64,000 nucleotides of DNA from CASFRF01 sp031549345 (GCA_031549345.1 JAVBPY010000006.1:124001-188000); one strand, 5' to 3'; shown: positions 17,596 to 26,377, counted from the stretch's first letter. The notes: a model not told the origin generated them from the letters alone. Numbers and translations: made by a program.

Positions 17596-17757
17596 TTACG
17601 CCACAGGTTCAAATTCGCTTTTCGATACGCCGCATTCGGGGCAGACCCAATCTTCCGGGATGTCTTCGAACGCGGTCCCCGGTTTGACGTTGGAATCGGG
17701 GTCGCCCTTGGCCGGATCATAAATGTAACCGCAAACGGAACAGACGTACTTTTTCAT
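17596..17757 (-). CDS. rubredoxin
   Basis: 53-aa rubredoxin. Two knuckles bind the Fe(SCys)4 centre: YVCSVCGYIYDP and WVCPECGVSKSEFE, with GTAFEDIPEDW between them. It carries electrons to the flavodiiron protein and desulfoferrodoxin in anaerobes. GGAGAAACACC sits before the ATG. It is 12 bp downstream of the flavodiiron gene, the usual place for the redox partner. Confidence 0.95.
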   Translation of the reverse strand: MKKYVCSVCGYIYDPAKGDPDSNVKPGTAFEDIPEDWVCPECGVSKSEFEPVA

Positions 17758-17769
17758 GGTGTTTCTCCT

Positions 17770-18990
17770 TTATTCCGCGCGCGACGCGGCGATTTTCTGC
17801 AACAGCGTGCGCGCGAGTTCCATGCCGATGGCCCGCGCTTTTTCGCAGTCCTCCGCCGTCGGCATATATTTTACATTCAGCAATTCGCACGGCATTTCAA
17901 AACCCATCGCGGCCAATTCGGCCTGAAGCGTTTTTCCCGCTTCGCCGCTCCAGCCATAGGAGCCGAACGCCGCGCCGATGCGGTTCTTCGGACGCAATCC
18001 TTTGACATAGGTCAGCGCATCGGCGACCGGCGGGAACAGTTGATTGTTCATCGTCGGGCTCCCGAAAAGGACAATGCCGGAATCCATAATTTTGGTAATG
18101 ACCACGCTGCGGTCATTCACCGAAAGGTTGCAGAGCTCGAACGGAAGCCCCGCCGAGGCGATTCCATCGCCGATTTCACGGGCAAGTTTTTCCGTCGCGC
18201 CCCACATGGTTGCGTAAACGATGAGCGCCTTCGGCTTCATCGGCTGTTCCGCATATTCGCGGTAACGGCCGACGATCCACATCGGGTTCTCCCGCCAGAC
18301 CGGGCCGTGGTCGGGCGCAATCATGGCGATGTCCAACCCCAGCGAAGGGAGAGAGTCCAAAAGGCTCTGTACCTTCGGCGAGAGGTGGAGGAGGATGTTG
18401 GCGTAATACTTTTTCGCCTCTTCCTCCAGTATCCACTCCGGGTATTCATCCGCCCAGAGGGACGATCCCGCCAGGTGCATTCCGAATGCGTCCTGGCTGA
18501 ACAACAACTTTTCGGTATCCAGATACGCGATCATGCTGTCCGGCCAATGGAGCATTTTGGTTTCGACGAAATGGAGCGCGCTTTTGCCGAGTTTCAGCGA
18601 ATCACCGGTTTTGACCGTTGTCAAGGGGAGCGTTTCGCCGTAGTACGCCTTGAGGGTTTTTTCCCCCGTCGGCGAACAATAGACCGCGCTCGGCGCCACG
18701 GCTGCGATGGTCGCCGCCAGCGAGCCGGAGTGATCCGGCTCCGCGTGGTTCGAAACGATGCAGTCGATCAGCGTCGGGTCGATGACCGAGGCGATCCGGG
18801 CCATCATTTCTTCGAAAAACGGCCCTTTGACCGTGTCGATCAGGGTGATTCTTTCGTCAAGGATCAAATAGGCGTTGTACGTAGTCCCGCGTTCGGTCGT
18901 ATAACCGTGAAAGTTGCGGGTGTTCCAGTCAACCGCGCCCACCCAATAGACGCGCTCGCTCATTTTGACGGCTGAAAGACGGCTTGCCAC
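17770..18990 (-). CDS. flavodiiron protein (A-type, O2/NO reductase)
   Basis: 406 aa. The N-terminal metallo-beta-lactamase domain holds the diiron ligands: SNHAEPDHSG (His-x-Glu-x-Asp-His), TKMLHWPDS (His), FSQDAFGMH (Asp) and APDHGPVW (His). The C-terminal flavodoxin domain begins KALIVYATMWGATEKLA. It reduces O2 (or NO) to water (or N2O) with electrons from rubredoxin. The GTG at 18990 has AAGGAG 9 nt upstream, overlapping the preceding stop; the ATG nine codons later (18963) has no such site, so GTG is chosen. Confidence 0.93.
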   Translation of the reverse strand: MASRLSAVKMSERVYWVGAVDWNTRNFHGYTTERGTTYNAYLILDERITLIDTVKGPFFEEMMARIASVIDPTLIDCIVSNHAEPDHSGSLAATIAAVAPSAVYCSPTGEKTLKAYYGETLPLTTVKTGDSLKLGKSALHFVETKMLHWPDSMIAYLDTEKLLFSQDAFGMHLAGSSLWADEYPEWILEEEAKKYYANILLHLSPKVQSLLDSLPSLGLDIAMIAPDHGPVWRENPMWIVGRYREYAEQPMKPKALIVYATMWGATEKLAREIGDGIASAGLPFELCNLSVNDRSVVITKIMDSGIVLFGSPTMNNQLFPPVADALTYVKGLRPKNRIGAAFGSYGWSGEAGKTLQAELAAMGFEMPCELLNVKYMPTAEDCEKARAIGMELARTLLQKIAASRAE

Positions 18991-18996
18991 TTGCGT

Positions 18997-19395
18997 TTAC
19001 TCCTTCTCCGCACCGACGGTGTACTGCCAGAGCCCGTGCTTGTTGCAGTATTCGCGGACGACCATCCCCTTTTGGAGGGGCACGTGGAACATCGCTTCCG
19101 GCGCCTGTCCCGGCGTGAGGTACAAGCGGTTTACGTACGGTCCGTTGATGACTTCGATCCACTCAATGTAATGGTCCTCGGCCATCGGGTGCGGAACGCT
19201 GCCGACCTTGACCAGGGTCCCCATGGCATCGCCGGAGGCGACGGGGACGTGTTTTTCCGCCGCGCCGTCGGAGGTGTTGCCCTTCATAAGCTTCATCGGT
19301 TCCCCGCAGCAGGAGGGGAGGCCGGAGGCCGCGCTGGTTACTTCAATCACCAGCCCGCATTTTGCGCATTTGAAAATCTGCAATCGTTCACTCAT
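18997..19395 (-). CDS. dfx: desulfoferrodoxin (superoxide reductase, two-iron type)
   Basis: 132-aa superoxide reductase, which converts superoxide to H2O2 without making O2. Centre I ligands are Cys10, Cys13, Cys29 and Cys30 (FKCAKCG, SCCGEP). Centre II ligands are His49 (EKHVPV), His69 and His75 (PHPMAEDHYIEW), Cys117 and His120 (EYCNKHGLW). The ATG at 19395 follows AGGAGGG with 5-nt spacing; an upstream extension of the frame has no family sequence. It overlaps the regulator gene by 8 bp and precedes the flavodiiron gene by 6 bp. Confidence 0.96.
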   Translation of the reverse strand: MSERLQIFKCAKCGLVIEVTSAASGLPSCCGEPMKLMKGNTSDGAAEKHVPVASGDAMGTLVKVGSVPHPMAEDHYIEWIEVINGPYVNRLYLTPGQAPEAMFHVPLQKGMVVREYCNKHGLWQYTVGAEKE

Positions 19396-19810
19396 AAGAT
19401 CCCTCCTTCTTTTTAGGTACATCCCGCGTTTCGGGACGGCAATCCCGGCAACGGCCCAGGAATTCGACACGATAACTCTCGCATTGCATTTTTGGAGCAA
19501 GCTCCCCCAGAAGACGGTGCAGCTCCGCGTGCGCCTCTCCAAGCGGAAGGTCGAAGAGGCGTCCGCACGCCGGACAGGCGCGGTGGCAGTGCGGCGCGGT
19601 ATCTGCGTCGTAACGCTTCTGGCGCCCGGTTCCGCCGAGGCGGAGTGCGAGTCCCGCCGCCGCAAGCTGCTCCAAATTCCGGTAAACCGTGCCGAGGCTG
19701 ATCTGCGGAAGCTGTTCAAGGAGCTCCACATGCAGTTCATCGGCGGTGGGGTGGCTCCGCAAGGATCGCAGTTTCGCAAGAATGGCGCGACGCTGGACGG
19801 TTTGATTCAT
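19388..19810 (-). CDS. Fur-family (PerR-like) transcriptional regulator
   Basis: 140-aa Fur-family repressor. A winged helix (HPTADELHVELLEQLPQISL, GTVYRNLEQLAAAGL) is followed by a dimerisation domain with HCHRACPACGR and RCRDC, the structural-zinc CxxC pairs. It is first of the operon with desulfoferrodoxin, flavodiiron protein and rubredoxin, so it is more likely a peroxide sensor (PerR) than an iron regulator; this is inference. AAGGAAT precedes the ATG. It is divergent from folE. Confidence 0.88.
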   Translation of the reverse strand: MNQTVQRRAILAKLRSLRSHPTADELHVELLEQLPQISLGTVYRNLEQLAAAGLALRLGGTGRQKRYDADTAPHCHRACPACGRLFDLPLGEAHAELHRLLGELAPKMQCESYRVEFLGRCRDCRPETRDVPKKKEGSYE

Positions 19811-19909
19811 TAACTATTCCTTAAAAGCACTACAAAATACTCTTCGTTGGTTAATGTATCTTCTTCTTTGGAAAATACAAATTCAAAACGCCAAATCTTT
19901 GCAAGCGCC

Positions 19910-19938
19910 TTGCGTTCTCTTGCTCTAGGGAGTATAGT
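19910..19938 (+). promoter_or_regulatory. promoter of folE operon
   Basis: TTGCGT (19910-19915), a 17-bp spacer and TATAGT (19933-19938). Its transcription start would fall near 19945, which excludes the first in-frame ATG (19939) as the folE start. Confidence 0.6.
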
Positions 19939-19980
19939 ATGAGGATGGTAAAATGGTTTCCGTACAATCAGGAGATGGAT

Positions 19981-20520
19981 ATGGAGAAGCTGGTTCACGA
20001 AATGCTGTTGGCGATCGGCGAAAATCCGGAACGCGAGGGACTCGTCGGTACGCCGGAACGGGTCCGGAAAAGCATGGAATACCTGACGCGCGGCTACCGC
20101 CAGACCCTTGAAAAGGTGGTGAACGGCGCGCTGTTCGACGCGGAATCGGACGATATGGTTATCGTGCGGGATATCGAGTTTTTCAGCCTGTGCGAACACC
20201 ATATGCTGCCGTTTTTCGGGAAATGCCATGTAGGGTACATTCCGCAGGGGAAGATCCTCGGCGTGAGCAAAATTGCGCGGATCGTCGATATGTTTGCCCG
20301 GCGGCTCCAGATTCAGGAACGGTTGAGCAAACAGATCTCGCAGTCGATCCTGGAAATTCTCGATGCGGAGGGCGTCGGCGTCGTCATCGAGGCACAGCAT
20401 CTTTGCATGCAAATGCGCGGCGTGGAAAAACAGCATTCCGTGATGAGCACGAGCTCCATGCTCGGCTCTTTCCGGGATGATCCGGCCACGCGCGGTGAAT
20501 TCTTGCGGCTGATCCGGTAA
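19981..20520 (+). CDS. folE: GTP cyclohydrolase I
   Basis: 179-aa FolE-I, which converts GTP to dihydroneopterin triphosphate for folate synthesis. Zinc ligands lie in SLCEHHMLPFFG (Cys, His) and in the C-terminal QHLCMQMRG (Cys). GVSKIARIVDMFARRLQIQE and the catalytic EAQHLCM region are conserved. The start is the ATG at 19981, which has AGGAG at 6-nt spacing. In-frame ATGs at 19939 and 19975 are respectively on the promoter and directly against the ribosome-binding site. The stop overlaps the dtd start (TAATG). Confidence 0.93.
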   Translation: MEKLVHEMLLAIGENPEREGLVGTPERVRKSMEYLTRGYRQTLEKVVNGALFDAESDDMVIVRDIEFFSLCEHHMLPFFGKCHVGYIPQGKILGVSKIARIVDMFARRLQIQERLSKQISQSILEILDAEGVGVVIEAQHLCMQMRGVEKQHSVMSTSSMLGSFRDDPATRGEFLRLIR

Positions 20521-20960
20521 TGCGGCTTGTCATCCAGCGTGTCGCGGAAGCCCGGGTGATTGTCGCCGGGGAAACGGTCGGCGCGATCGGGCCGGGATTG
20601 GCTGTTCTCTTGGGCGTAACCCACTCCGACGGCGCCGGGCAGAACGCATATCTGGTGGACCGCTGTCTGAAAATGCGGATTTTTGAGGACGACGCGGGGA
20701 AAATGAACCGTTCCGTGGAGGACATCGGCGGAAGCATCCTTGTGATTCCGCAATTCACTTTGTATGGAGATACGCGGTCGGGCCGCCGTCCGTCGTTCAC
20801 CGAAGCGGCGCGGCCGGAGAAGGCGTTGGAACTTTACCGGGCATTCATCGCGCTTTTACGTGAAAGCACCGCGCTGCGTGTCGAAGAAGGGCGCTTCGGA
20901 GCGGACATGCGCTGTGAACTGGTGAACGATGGTCCCGTAACATTGATCGTGGAGGCGTAA
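20520..20960 (+). CDS. dtd: D-aminoacyl-tRNA deacylase
   Basis: 146-aa DTD that hydrolyses D-amino acids from tRNA. Both active-site motifs are visible: PQFTLYGDT (the SQxxLY motif with Ser replaced by Pro, a change also affecting the first residue here) and NDGPVTL (the GPVT cross-subunit Gly-Pro). MRLVIQRVAEARV at the start is typical. It overlaps folE by one base and precedes dxr by 2 bp. Confidence 0.93.
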   Translation: MRLVIQRVAEARVIVAGETVGAIGPGLAVLLGVTHSDGAGQNAYLVDRCLKMRIFEDDAGKMNRSVEDIGGSILVIPQFTLYGDTRSGRRPSFTEAARPEKALELYRAFIALLRESTALRVEEGRFGADMRCELVNDGPVTLIVEA

Positions 20961-20962
20961 AC

Positions 20963-22078
20963 ATGGGTTCCGAACGCAAAAAAGTGGTGCTCCTCGGCGC
21001 TACAGGCTCCATCGGCGAAAGCACGTTGCGCGTTTTGCGGACATTGCCGGAGCTCTTTGAGCTTTACGGCGTCGTCGCCCGCAACAGTGTGGAGCGCTTG
21101 CGGGCGCAGGCGCTCGAATTCGGCGCGAAATATGCGATCGCCACCGGCGATGACGGTATGGACGAGGTCGTCGAACTGGTAACGCGTCCGGAGGTGGATA
21201 TTGTTTTGTGCGCCATCGTCGGCACGGGGGGGCTTGCTCCCACGCTCGCCGCCCTCCGCGCCGGGAAACGTGTGGCGCTTGCGAGCAAAGAGGTTCTCGT
21301 GATGGCCGGAGAGCTTGTGCGTCGCGAACTTGCCGCGTCGCATGGGGAGCTTTTGCCTGTGGACAGCGAGCACAGCGCGATTTTCCAATGCCTGCATGGG
21401 CGTTCGCGGAGCGAAGTGGCGCACTTGGTTTTGACCGCTTCCGGCGGCGCGTTCCGGAATTGGCCGCTGGAAAAGTTGTCCGGCGCGACCGTGGCGGAGG
21501 CGCTGAAGCACCCGACGTGGAGCATGGGTCCCAAGGTTACCATCGATTCGGCCACGCTGATGAACAAGGCATTGGAGTTGGTGGAGGCGCGGTATTTATT
21601 CGATGCCGCTCCGGAGCAGCTCAAGGTGGTGATCCATCCGGAGTCGGTGGTGCATTCGATGATCGAGTTTGTGGACGGTTCTTTTGTGGCGCAGCTTTCG
21701 CGCCCCGATATGCGTTTTGCCATCCAGTACGCGTTGACCTATCCGGCGCGCGCGTCGGGTGCGTTGCCGAAGCTCGATTTTGGCGCAGGGATGAAGTTGA
21801 ATTTTTATGCGCCGGAACCGGGGCGCTACCCGGCGCTGGCGATTGCCGATGCCGCTTTGCGCGCCGGCGGAACGCTCCCCGCGGTTATGAACGCGGCCAA
21901 CGAAGTGGCGGTGGAGTCGTTCCGCAGGGGAGGAATAGGGTATCCGCACATTTGCGGTGTGGTGGAACATGTGATGGAGCGGCACAGTGTTGTGCCGCAA
22001 AGTTCGCTGGACACCGTTGTCGAAGCCGACGCCTGGGCGCGTCGTGCCGCCGTGGAAGCAATCAAGGTAAGGAGTTAA
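20963..22078 (+). CDS. dxr: 1-deoxy-D-xylulose 5-phosphate reductoisomerase
   Basis: 371-aa DXR, the NADPH-dependent second enzyme of the MEP isoprenoid pathway. It has GATGSIGESTL (NADPH), ASKEVLVMAGEL, the metal site DSEHSAIFQ, SGGAFR, HPTWSMGPKVTIDSATLMNK and HPESVVHSMIEF. Length is slightly short of the 390-400 usual. It is tightly spaced between dtd and der. The rest of the MEP pathway is not in this window. Confidence 0.96.
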   Translation: MGSERKKVVLLGATGSIGESTLRVLRTLPELFELYGVVARNSVERLRAQALEFGAKYAIATGDDGMDEVVELVTRPEVDIVLCAIVGTGGLAPTLAALRAGKRVALASKEVLVMAGELVRRELAASHGELLPVDSEHSAIFQCLHGRSRSEVAHLVLTASGGAFRNWPLEKLSGATVAEALKHPTWSMGPKVTIDSATLMNKALELVEARYLFDAAPEQLKVVIHPESVVHSMIEFVDGSFVAQLSRPDMRFAIQYALTYPARASGALPKLDFGAGMKLNFYAPEPGRYPALAIADAALRAGGTLPAVMNAANEVAVESFRRGGIGYPHICGVVEHVMERHSVVPQSSLDTVVEADAWARRAAVEAIKVRS

Positions 22079-22082
22079 AGAT

Positions 22083-23531
22083 ATGGCACGGAAAGTATCC
22101 ATGAAATCAAGTCCGGTTTCGCTTCCGACGATTGCGATCGTCGGGCGGCCGAATGTGGGAAAATCGTCGTTGTTCAATGTGATTGTCGGCCGCCGGCTTT
22201 CGATTGTGCATGAAATGAGCGGTGTAACCCGGGACCGTGTCGTCGAGCCGGTGAGCCGCCGCAACCGCCGGTTTCAGTTGATCGACACCGGCGGGTTGGG
22301 AACGCTTTATGGCGAATCGCGAAACGTCGATGTCTGGGACGAGCGGATCGGCGAACAGGTCGCCGCCGCCATTGAGGGCGCGGATGTGTTGATCTGCGTC
22401 GGCAACGTCCAGGAAGGGGTCGTTCCATTGGATGAAGAGGTGGCGCGCCGCCTCCGTCAATCGGGAAAACCGGTTTTATACGCGGTCAACAAATGCGACA
22501 ATCCGTCCCTTACGGAGGAGTCGATGGAATTTTCCCGGTTGGGATTTGAATCGCTTTTTCCCGTGAGCTGCATGCATCGTTCGAACATCGAATCGCTTGT
22601 GGATGCGGCCGTTGCGCTTCTCCCGGCTGGCGAGGAAGAGGCAGCCGAGGCGGCCGAGGCGGCGAAGCCGTTCTCCATTGCAGTGATCGGGCGGCCGAAT
22701 GTGGGAAAATCCTCGCTGGTGAACGCGCTTTTGGGTGAAGAACGGGTGATTGTAAGCGAAGTCGCCGGAACCACGCGCGACGCGATCGATATCGATTTCA
22801 CCCTCCAGTTCCAGGACTCCGAGCGCCCCGCCGTCCTGGTGGATACCGCCGGGCTGCGGAAGCAGACCAAGGTGGACACGGTGGTGGAATATTTCAGCGT
22901 CATGCGCGCCAAGAGCGCGATCAGCCGCGCCGACCTGGTCCTCTTTGTGGTGGAATCCGACCCGACGGGAATGACCGCGCAGGACCGCAAGATTGCAAGC
23001 ATGATCCAGGGAGAGGGCAAGGCCTGCGTCATCGTGGCGAATAAATACGATTTGTACCGTGAAACCTACAAGCCGGCCGCCCTGGCTTCGGAACTGCGGC
23101 ATACGCTCCCGGGGATGGATTACGCGCCGGTGGTGTTCATCAGCGCCCGCGACAAGCGGAATCTGGGGGGATTGCTCGACCAGATCGGCGATGTGATGGC
23201 CAATCTGGAGATGAAGGTTCCCACTTCGGTGGTGAACAGGGTGCTTGCGGATGCGTTCGCGCAAAGCTCGCCGCCGGTGGTCGGATCGTCGCCGCTGAAG
23301 TTGTACTACGCATCCATGATCGGCAACGCGCCGCCGAAGTTCCTTTTGTTTGTGAATGAGCCGAAGTACTGTGCACCGAACTATCTTGCGTTTTTACGCA
23401 ACACTTTGCGGCAGGCGTTCGACCTTACCGGTCTTCCGATTCTTCTCGAACTCCGCGCCCGCCCGAAGAAAGTGGAAGGATTCCATACGCCCGGCCCCGC
23501 CCGCAACAGCGGGCGCCCCAAAAAGCGCTGA
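22083..23531 (+). CDS. der: ribosome assembly GTPase Der (EngA)
   Basis: 482-aa double GTPase needed for 50S assembly. The first G domain starts with GRPNVGKSSLFN (~residue 20) and the second with GRPNVGKSSLVN (~203), with DTGGLGT and DTAGLRK as the switch-II motifs and NKCD/NKYD as the guanine motifs. A C-terminal KH-like domain follows (ending in the PLPILLELRARPKKV region). The acidic linker (EEEAAEAAEAA) between the G domains is typical. The stop is 4 bp before the next start. Confidence 0.96.
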   Translation: MARKVSMKSSPVSLPTIAIVGRPNVGKSSLFNVIVGRRLSIVHEMSGVTRDRVVEPVSRRNRRFQLIDTGGLGTLYGESRNVDVWDERIGEQVAAAIEGADVLICVGNVQEGVVPLDEEVARRLRQSGKPVLYAVNKCDNPSLTEESMEFSRLGFESLFPVSCMHRSNIESLVDAAVALLPAGEEEAAEAAEAAKPFSIAVIGRPNVGKSSLVNALLGEERVIVSEVAGTTRDAIDIDFTLQFQDSERPAVLVDTAGLRKQTKVDTVVEYFSVMRAKSAISRADLVLFVVESDPTGMTAQDRKIASMIQGEGKACVIVANKYDLYRETYKPAALASELRHTLPGMDYAPVVFISARDKRNLGGLLDQIGDVMANLEMKVPTSVVNRVLADAFAQSSPPVVGSSPLKLYYASMIGNAPPKFLLFVNEPKYCAPNYLAFLRNTLRQAFDLTGLPILLELRARPKKVEGFHTPGPARNSGRPKKR

Positions 23532-23535
23532 CATC

Positions 23536-24270
23536 GTGCGGACGCGCGTCCTCGCCTGCAAAGTGTTCGAGCGTGAATTGAGCTATCTGGCGCAGTCGCT
23601 CCCATCCGCGCCGGAGGTGGAGTATTTTGAGCTTGGCGAACACGCGCGCCCGGCGGAGCTCCGCCGGAAATTACAGGAAAGAATTGATGCAATCGCCGCC
23701 GCGCCCCGTTGCGTGGACACCGTTCTTTTGGCCTATGGCCTTTGCGGTCGCGCTACGGATGGATTGGTTGCGCGGCGCGAAACGCTGATTCTTCCGCGCG
23801 CCCACGATTGCGCGACGATGCTCCTGGGGAGCCGGGCGGCATTCGCCGAACATTTCCGGGAGATGCCGAGTACGCCGTTCAGTTCCGTCGGCTGTATGAC
23901 CGAAGGCAATTACTTTTTTCAGGCCGATGAACTGATGCTCGGCGATTCGTATGCCGAACTTGTCCGGAAGTACGGCGAGGAAGACGCCCGGTATATCCGC
24001 GAAGCCATGACTCCCCGTTTGGATGGAAAACTCCAGAATGTCCTCTACATCGAAAACGAGGAGGTCGCCGATTCCGCGCTCCTTGCCCGCTGCCGCGAAC
24101 GCGCCGCCGCCGACGGACGTGAATTCCGTGTCCTCTCCGGGAGTCTCCGCCTTCTTGCCGCACTGCTCCGCGGAGGTGAAGGCGAGGACTTTCTCCGCGT
24201 TTCCGCGGGCAACCTGATCCGGCAGACCGGAGATTGGGACGAAGTAATCACACAAGAAAAAAGTGAATGA
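23536..24270 (+). CDS. DUF1638 protein
   Basis: 244-aa protein of the DUF1638 family, which often sits with corrinoid methyltransferase genes. LLAYGLCGRATDGL and LPRAHDCATMLLGSR are characteristic, as is the later EGNYFFQADELMLGDSY. The start is the GTG at 23536, just after the der stop, with no strong ribosome-binding site, so translation is probably coupled. Its biochemical role is not established. Confidence 0.75.
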   Translation: MRTRVLACKVFERELSYLAQSLPSAPEVEYFELGEHARPAELRRKLQERIDAIAAAPRCVDTVLLAYGLCGRATDGLVARRETLILPRAHDCATMLLGSRAAFAEHFREMPSTPFSSVGCMTEGNYFFQADELMLGDSYAELVRKYGEEDARYIREAMTPRLDGKLQNVLYIENEEVADSALLARCRERAAADGREFRVLSGSLRLLAALLRGGEGEDFLRVSAGNLIRQTGDWDEVITQEKSE

Positions 24271-24723
24271 AGGAGCTCTTGGAGAGAGCGCGAATGTGCT
24301 CAAGTTTTCGTGGAGCGCGTCGGCAGGTGGCTGGGGCAGGGGCGTTTCGGCGAACAATTCCAATGCGGTAGAGCGTCGGTGGCGCGGGGTTATAGAGCCC
24401 GGTCGGTCGGCGGGGGGGGAGTTGTTCTATCCGCCGTCGCGGCTTCGGAACGAATTTGTTCCTCGTTGTTTTGCGCTGCGACGCAAAACAATTCCCTTGC
24501 ATTCGCTCTGCGACTCTGTAGCGGAGCGTTGTGCATTCGCGTTCAAACCTTTGCGGACGCTTTGCGTTAACCCGCCATAAGGCGGGCGCATCAAGGGGCG
24601 CGCCCTTGTGGGGGATTCCCAAGCCGAACGTCGGCTCCGGGGGTGCATAGCCCCTTGGGCCGGAAGCAGGCGTAGGGAGCGCCTCGCTCCCCTCCAATCT
24701 CCTCCCTCCTCCTCAGATCGGCT
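24271..24723. other. non-coding gap with dense hairpins
   Basis: ~450 bp with no supportable gene between DUF1638 and the rhamnosidase-like gene. Seven inverted repeats crowd its second half, all able to form stem-loops: TTGTTTTGCG/CGCAAAACAA (24466-24491), CGCTCTGC/GCGGAGCG (24504-24528), CCCGCC/GGCGGG (24571-24586), CAAGGG/CCCTTG (24592-24608), AGCCGA/TCGGCT (24622-24636), GGGG/CCCC around 24639-24655, and GGGAGCG/CGCTCCC (24675-24691). No canonical ncRNA was recognised. It may be a folded untranslated RNA or an interspersed repeat. Confidence 0.5.
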
Positions 24724-26270
24724 TAAGCGTCGCGCAGGAAGCAACTTGATGTACAGCTCCAGGCGTGGCAGGCGCTGTTGATGAGGGCGTCGCCGTAGGG
24801 GGAGAAGAAGTCGTCGCCGGGGACGTAAATTTCAAAGAATGTGTCTGCGCCGCACTTCGCCATGCCGCCCCAATAGTTGAGGAGCAACGCCCGCCCGGCT
24901 TCTTCCATGCCGCAGATGCGGTAGGCTTCCATGATGTGGTGGTACAAGTAGGGGGTGGCGGGCTGTGCCGCGTTCGGAGAGTGTCGCAATGACTCCATTC
25001 CTTTGCGTCCTTCGGCGGGGGAGAGGACGCCGGAGAGGATCATCCAGACCATGCTTGCGTAGGAAACCTGGCGTTTGGGCCCGGAGTGCACGAGGCAGGT
25101 TTGCGTATCCAGCGCGTGTGTACGGACGGCGGCGGTCAGGAGTCCTGCTTCGGCGGCAAATTCCGCCGCTTCGGCGGTGAAGCCAAGGCGATCCGCGAGT
25201 TCCGCCAGTGCTTTTAAACTGTAAATGTAGACCCCCTGGAGAGCCATCGATGTATCCAATCCGGCGCGGTGGTCGATAAAAACCCATTGTCCGGCGGGAG
25301 GAACATACAGGCCGTTTTCATCGAAGTCGGCGCGGTTCAGAGCGAATTGGTGGCGGGCAAGCGGATAAAGTTCCCGGGGAAGTTCATCGCGTCCGGAGAA
25401 GTTCCAATGGTCCAAAAGTGTGGGCGCGAGGAGGAGCGAGTAGTCCACAACATCGTTGCTCCGGCGCGGCGCGGGCTGTTCGTAGGCGGCGCCGGGGCAA
25501 CGCCCTTCGTCGCTGGAGAGCCCTGCGAGCAAGTAGAGCGAGCGTTCGACCACATCGAAACGGCGGAAGCTCGCGGCGTTGACATGCGCTTGCAGCCGCA
25601 AGTCGCCGAGCCAGAGCCGCCGATCGCGTTTGGGCCCGTCTTCCATGACTGTCTGGGTGCAATTGCGGAGGGTGCGCAGCCCGATTTCATCGAGTTTCCT
25701 CAGTTCCGGGGAGAGTTTTTCGTTGACGGGCAGGGGAGCGCCCACGGCCGATTCCGCTTCGATGTGAATTTCGTCGAAGCACACCGCTTCACTGGCGCAG
25801 AGAATTTCGATTTTCAAATAACGCAGCGAATAGCGGCGGGGCAAGACAAATGCGCCGGGGAGGAAGTCGAAGTTCAGCACTTCGTCCTGGAGCCAGGCGC
25901 GGCTGAGGACGCCGCAGTAACTCGAAAAATCCGCCGCCGCTTCGTAGGGGAGCTCCGCCGCTGTAATGCGCAGCCGCGCGGGGGCATCGTTCGCGCCTCC
26001 AGCGGAAAGTTTCAGACTGATGCGGCCCACCAGGGTTTCGCCGAAATCCAGTGTGAAGGAGGTTCCGGCGCGGAACGCCCGTCCCAGTATTGTGGAAACG
26101 GCGCCCACGGGCTGCATGCGTACGCCCTGAAAGGCGCCGGAATCGGCCACAGGCTTTACTGCCGCAACGGGCGCGACGGACCAGTGTTGAAGTTCCGGAG
26201 TCAGTTCGGCGGCGCGTTGGAGCCAATGGGAACGGCGGTCGAATGCGGAAAAAACGGCGGCGTGATCCAT
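24723..26270 (-). CDS. GH78-like alpha-L-rhamnosidase family protein
   Basis: 515 aa without a signal peptide. The GH78 hallmark EDGPKRDRRLWLGDLR (residues ~210-225) covers the general-acid region, with Asp where many members have Glu. The C-terminal block GADTFFEIYVPGDDF then NSACHAWSCTSSCF matches the end of the GH78 catalytic toroid; the Glu of FFEIY is the likely base. An N-terminal beta-sandwich precedes the toroid (~1-190). It is shorter than typical 800-1000-aa GH78 proteins, lacking several accessory beta domains. A solo copy of the repeat at 26290-26321 lies just upstream. It probably acts on intracellular rhamnosides. Confidence 0.72.
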   Translation of the reverse strand: MDHAAVFSAFDRRSHWLQRAAELTPELQHWSVAPVAAVKPVADSGAFQGVRMQPVGAVSTILGRAFRAGTSFTLDFGETLVGRISLKLSAGGANDAPARLRITAAELPYEAAADFSSYCGVLSRAWLQDEVLNFDFLPGAFVLPRRYSLRYLKIEILCASEAVCFDEIHIEAESAVGAPLPVNEKLSPELRKLDEIGLRTLRNCTQTVMEDGPKRDRRLWLGDLRLQAHVNAASFRRFDVVERSLYLLAGLSSDEGRCPGAAYEQPAPRRSNDVVDYSLLLAPTLLDHWNFSGRDELPRELYPLARHQFALNRADFDENGLYVPPAGQWVFIDHRAGLDTSMALQGVYIYSLKALAELADRLGFTAEAAEFAAEAGLLTAAVRTHALDTQTCLVHSGPKRQVSYASMVWMILSGVLSPAEGRKGMESLRHSPNAAQPATPYLYHHIMEAYRICGMEEAGRALLLNYWGGMAKCGADTFFEIYVPGDDFFSPYGDALINSACHAWSCTSSCFLRDA

Positions 26271-26289
26271 ACGATAGTAATCCTGAAAA

Positions 26290-26321
26290 GTTGCAAGCTT
26301 TATGATTGCGAATTGGTATTA
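26290..26321 (-). repeat. solo copy of the terminal sequence of the element at 59736
   Basis: 32 bases that match the reverse complement of 59736-59767 at 30 positions; 26297-26321 is identical. The outer end faces the tRNA-Glu gene. Confidence 0.75.
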
Positions 26322-26324
26322 CAT

Positions 26325-26351
26325 GCAAAAAAGAGCTCTGACGAGCTCTTT
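26325..26351 (-). terminator. intrinsic terminator of tRNA-Glu
   Basis: On the minus strand AAAGAGCTC and GAGCTCTTT form a 9-bp stem with a 4-nt loop, followed by a T-run, 27 nt past the tRNA. Confidence 0.85.
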
Positions 26352-26377
26352 AATTCGTGGGAAATCAAAACAAAAAA

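Noticed and set aside
17239..18975. 578-codon frame opposite the lipoprotein, rubredoxin and flavodiiron genes
   Set aside because: Shadow of the real operon; amino-acid composition is rich in Arg/His/Gly and lacks motifs.
24248..24697. 149-codon minus-strand frame in the hairpin-rich gap
   Set aside because: No domain, no ribosome-binding site, composition of a random GC-rich frame; the stem-loops explain the sequence better.
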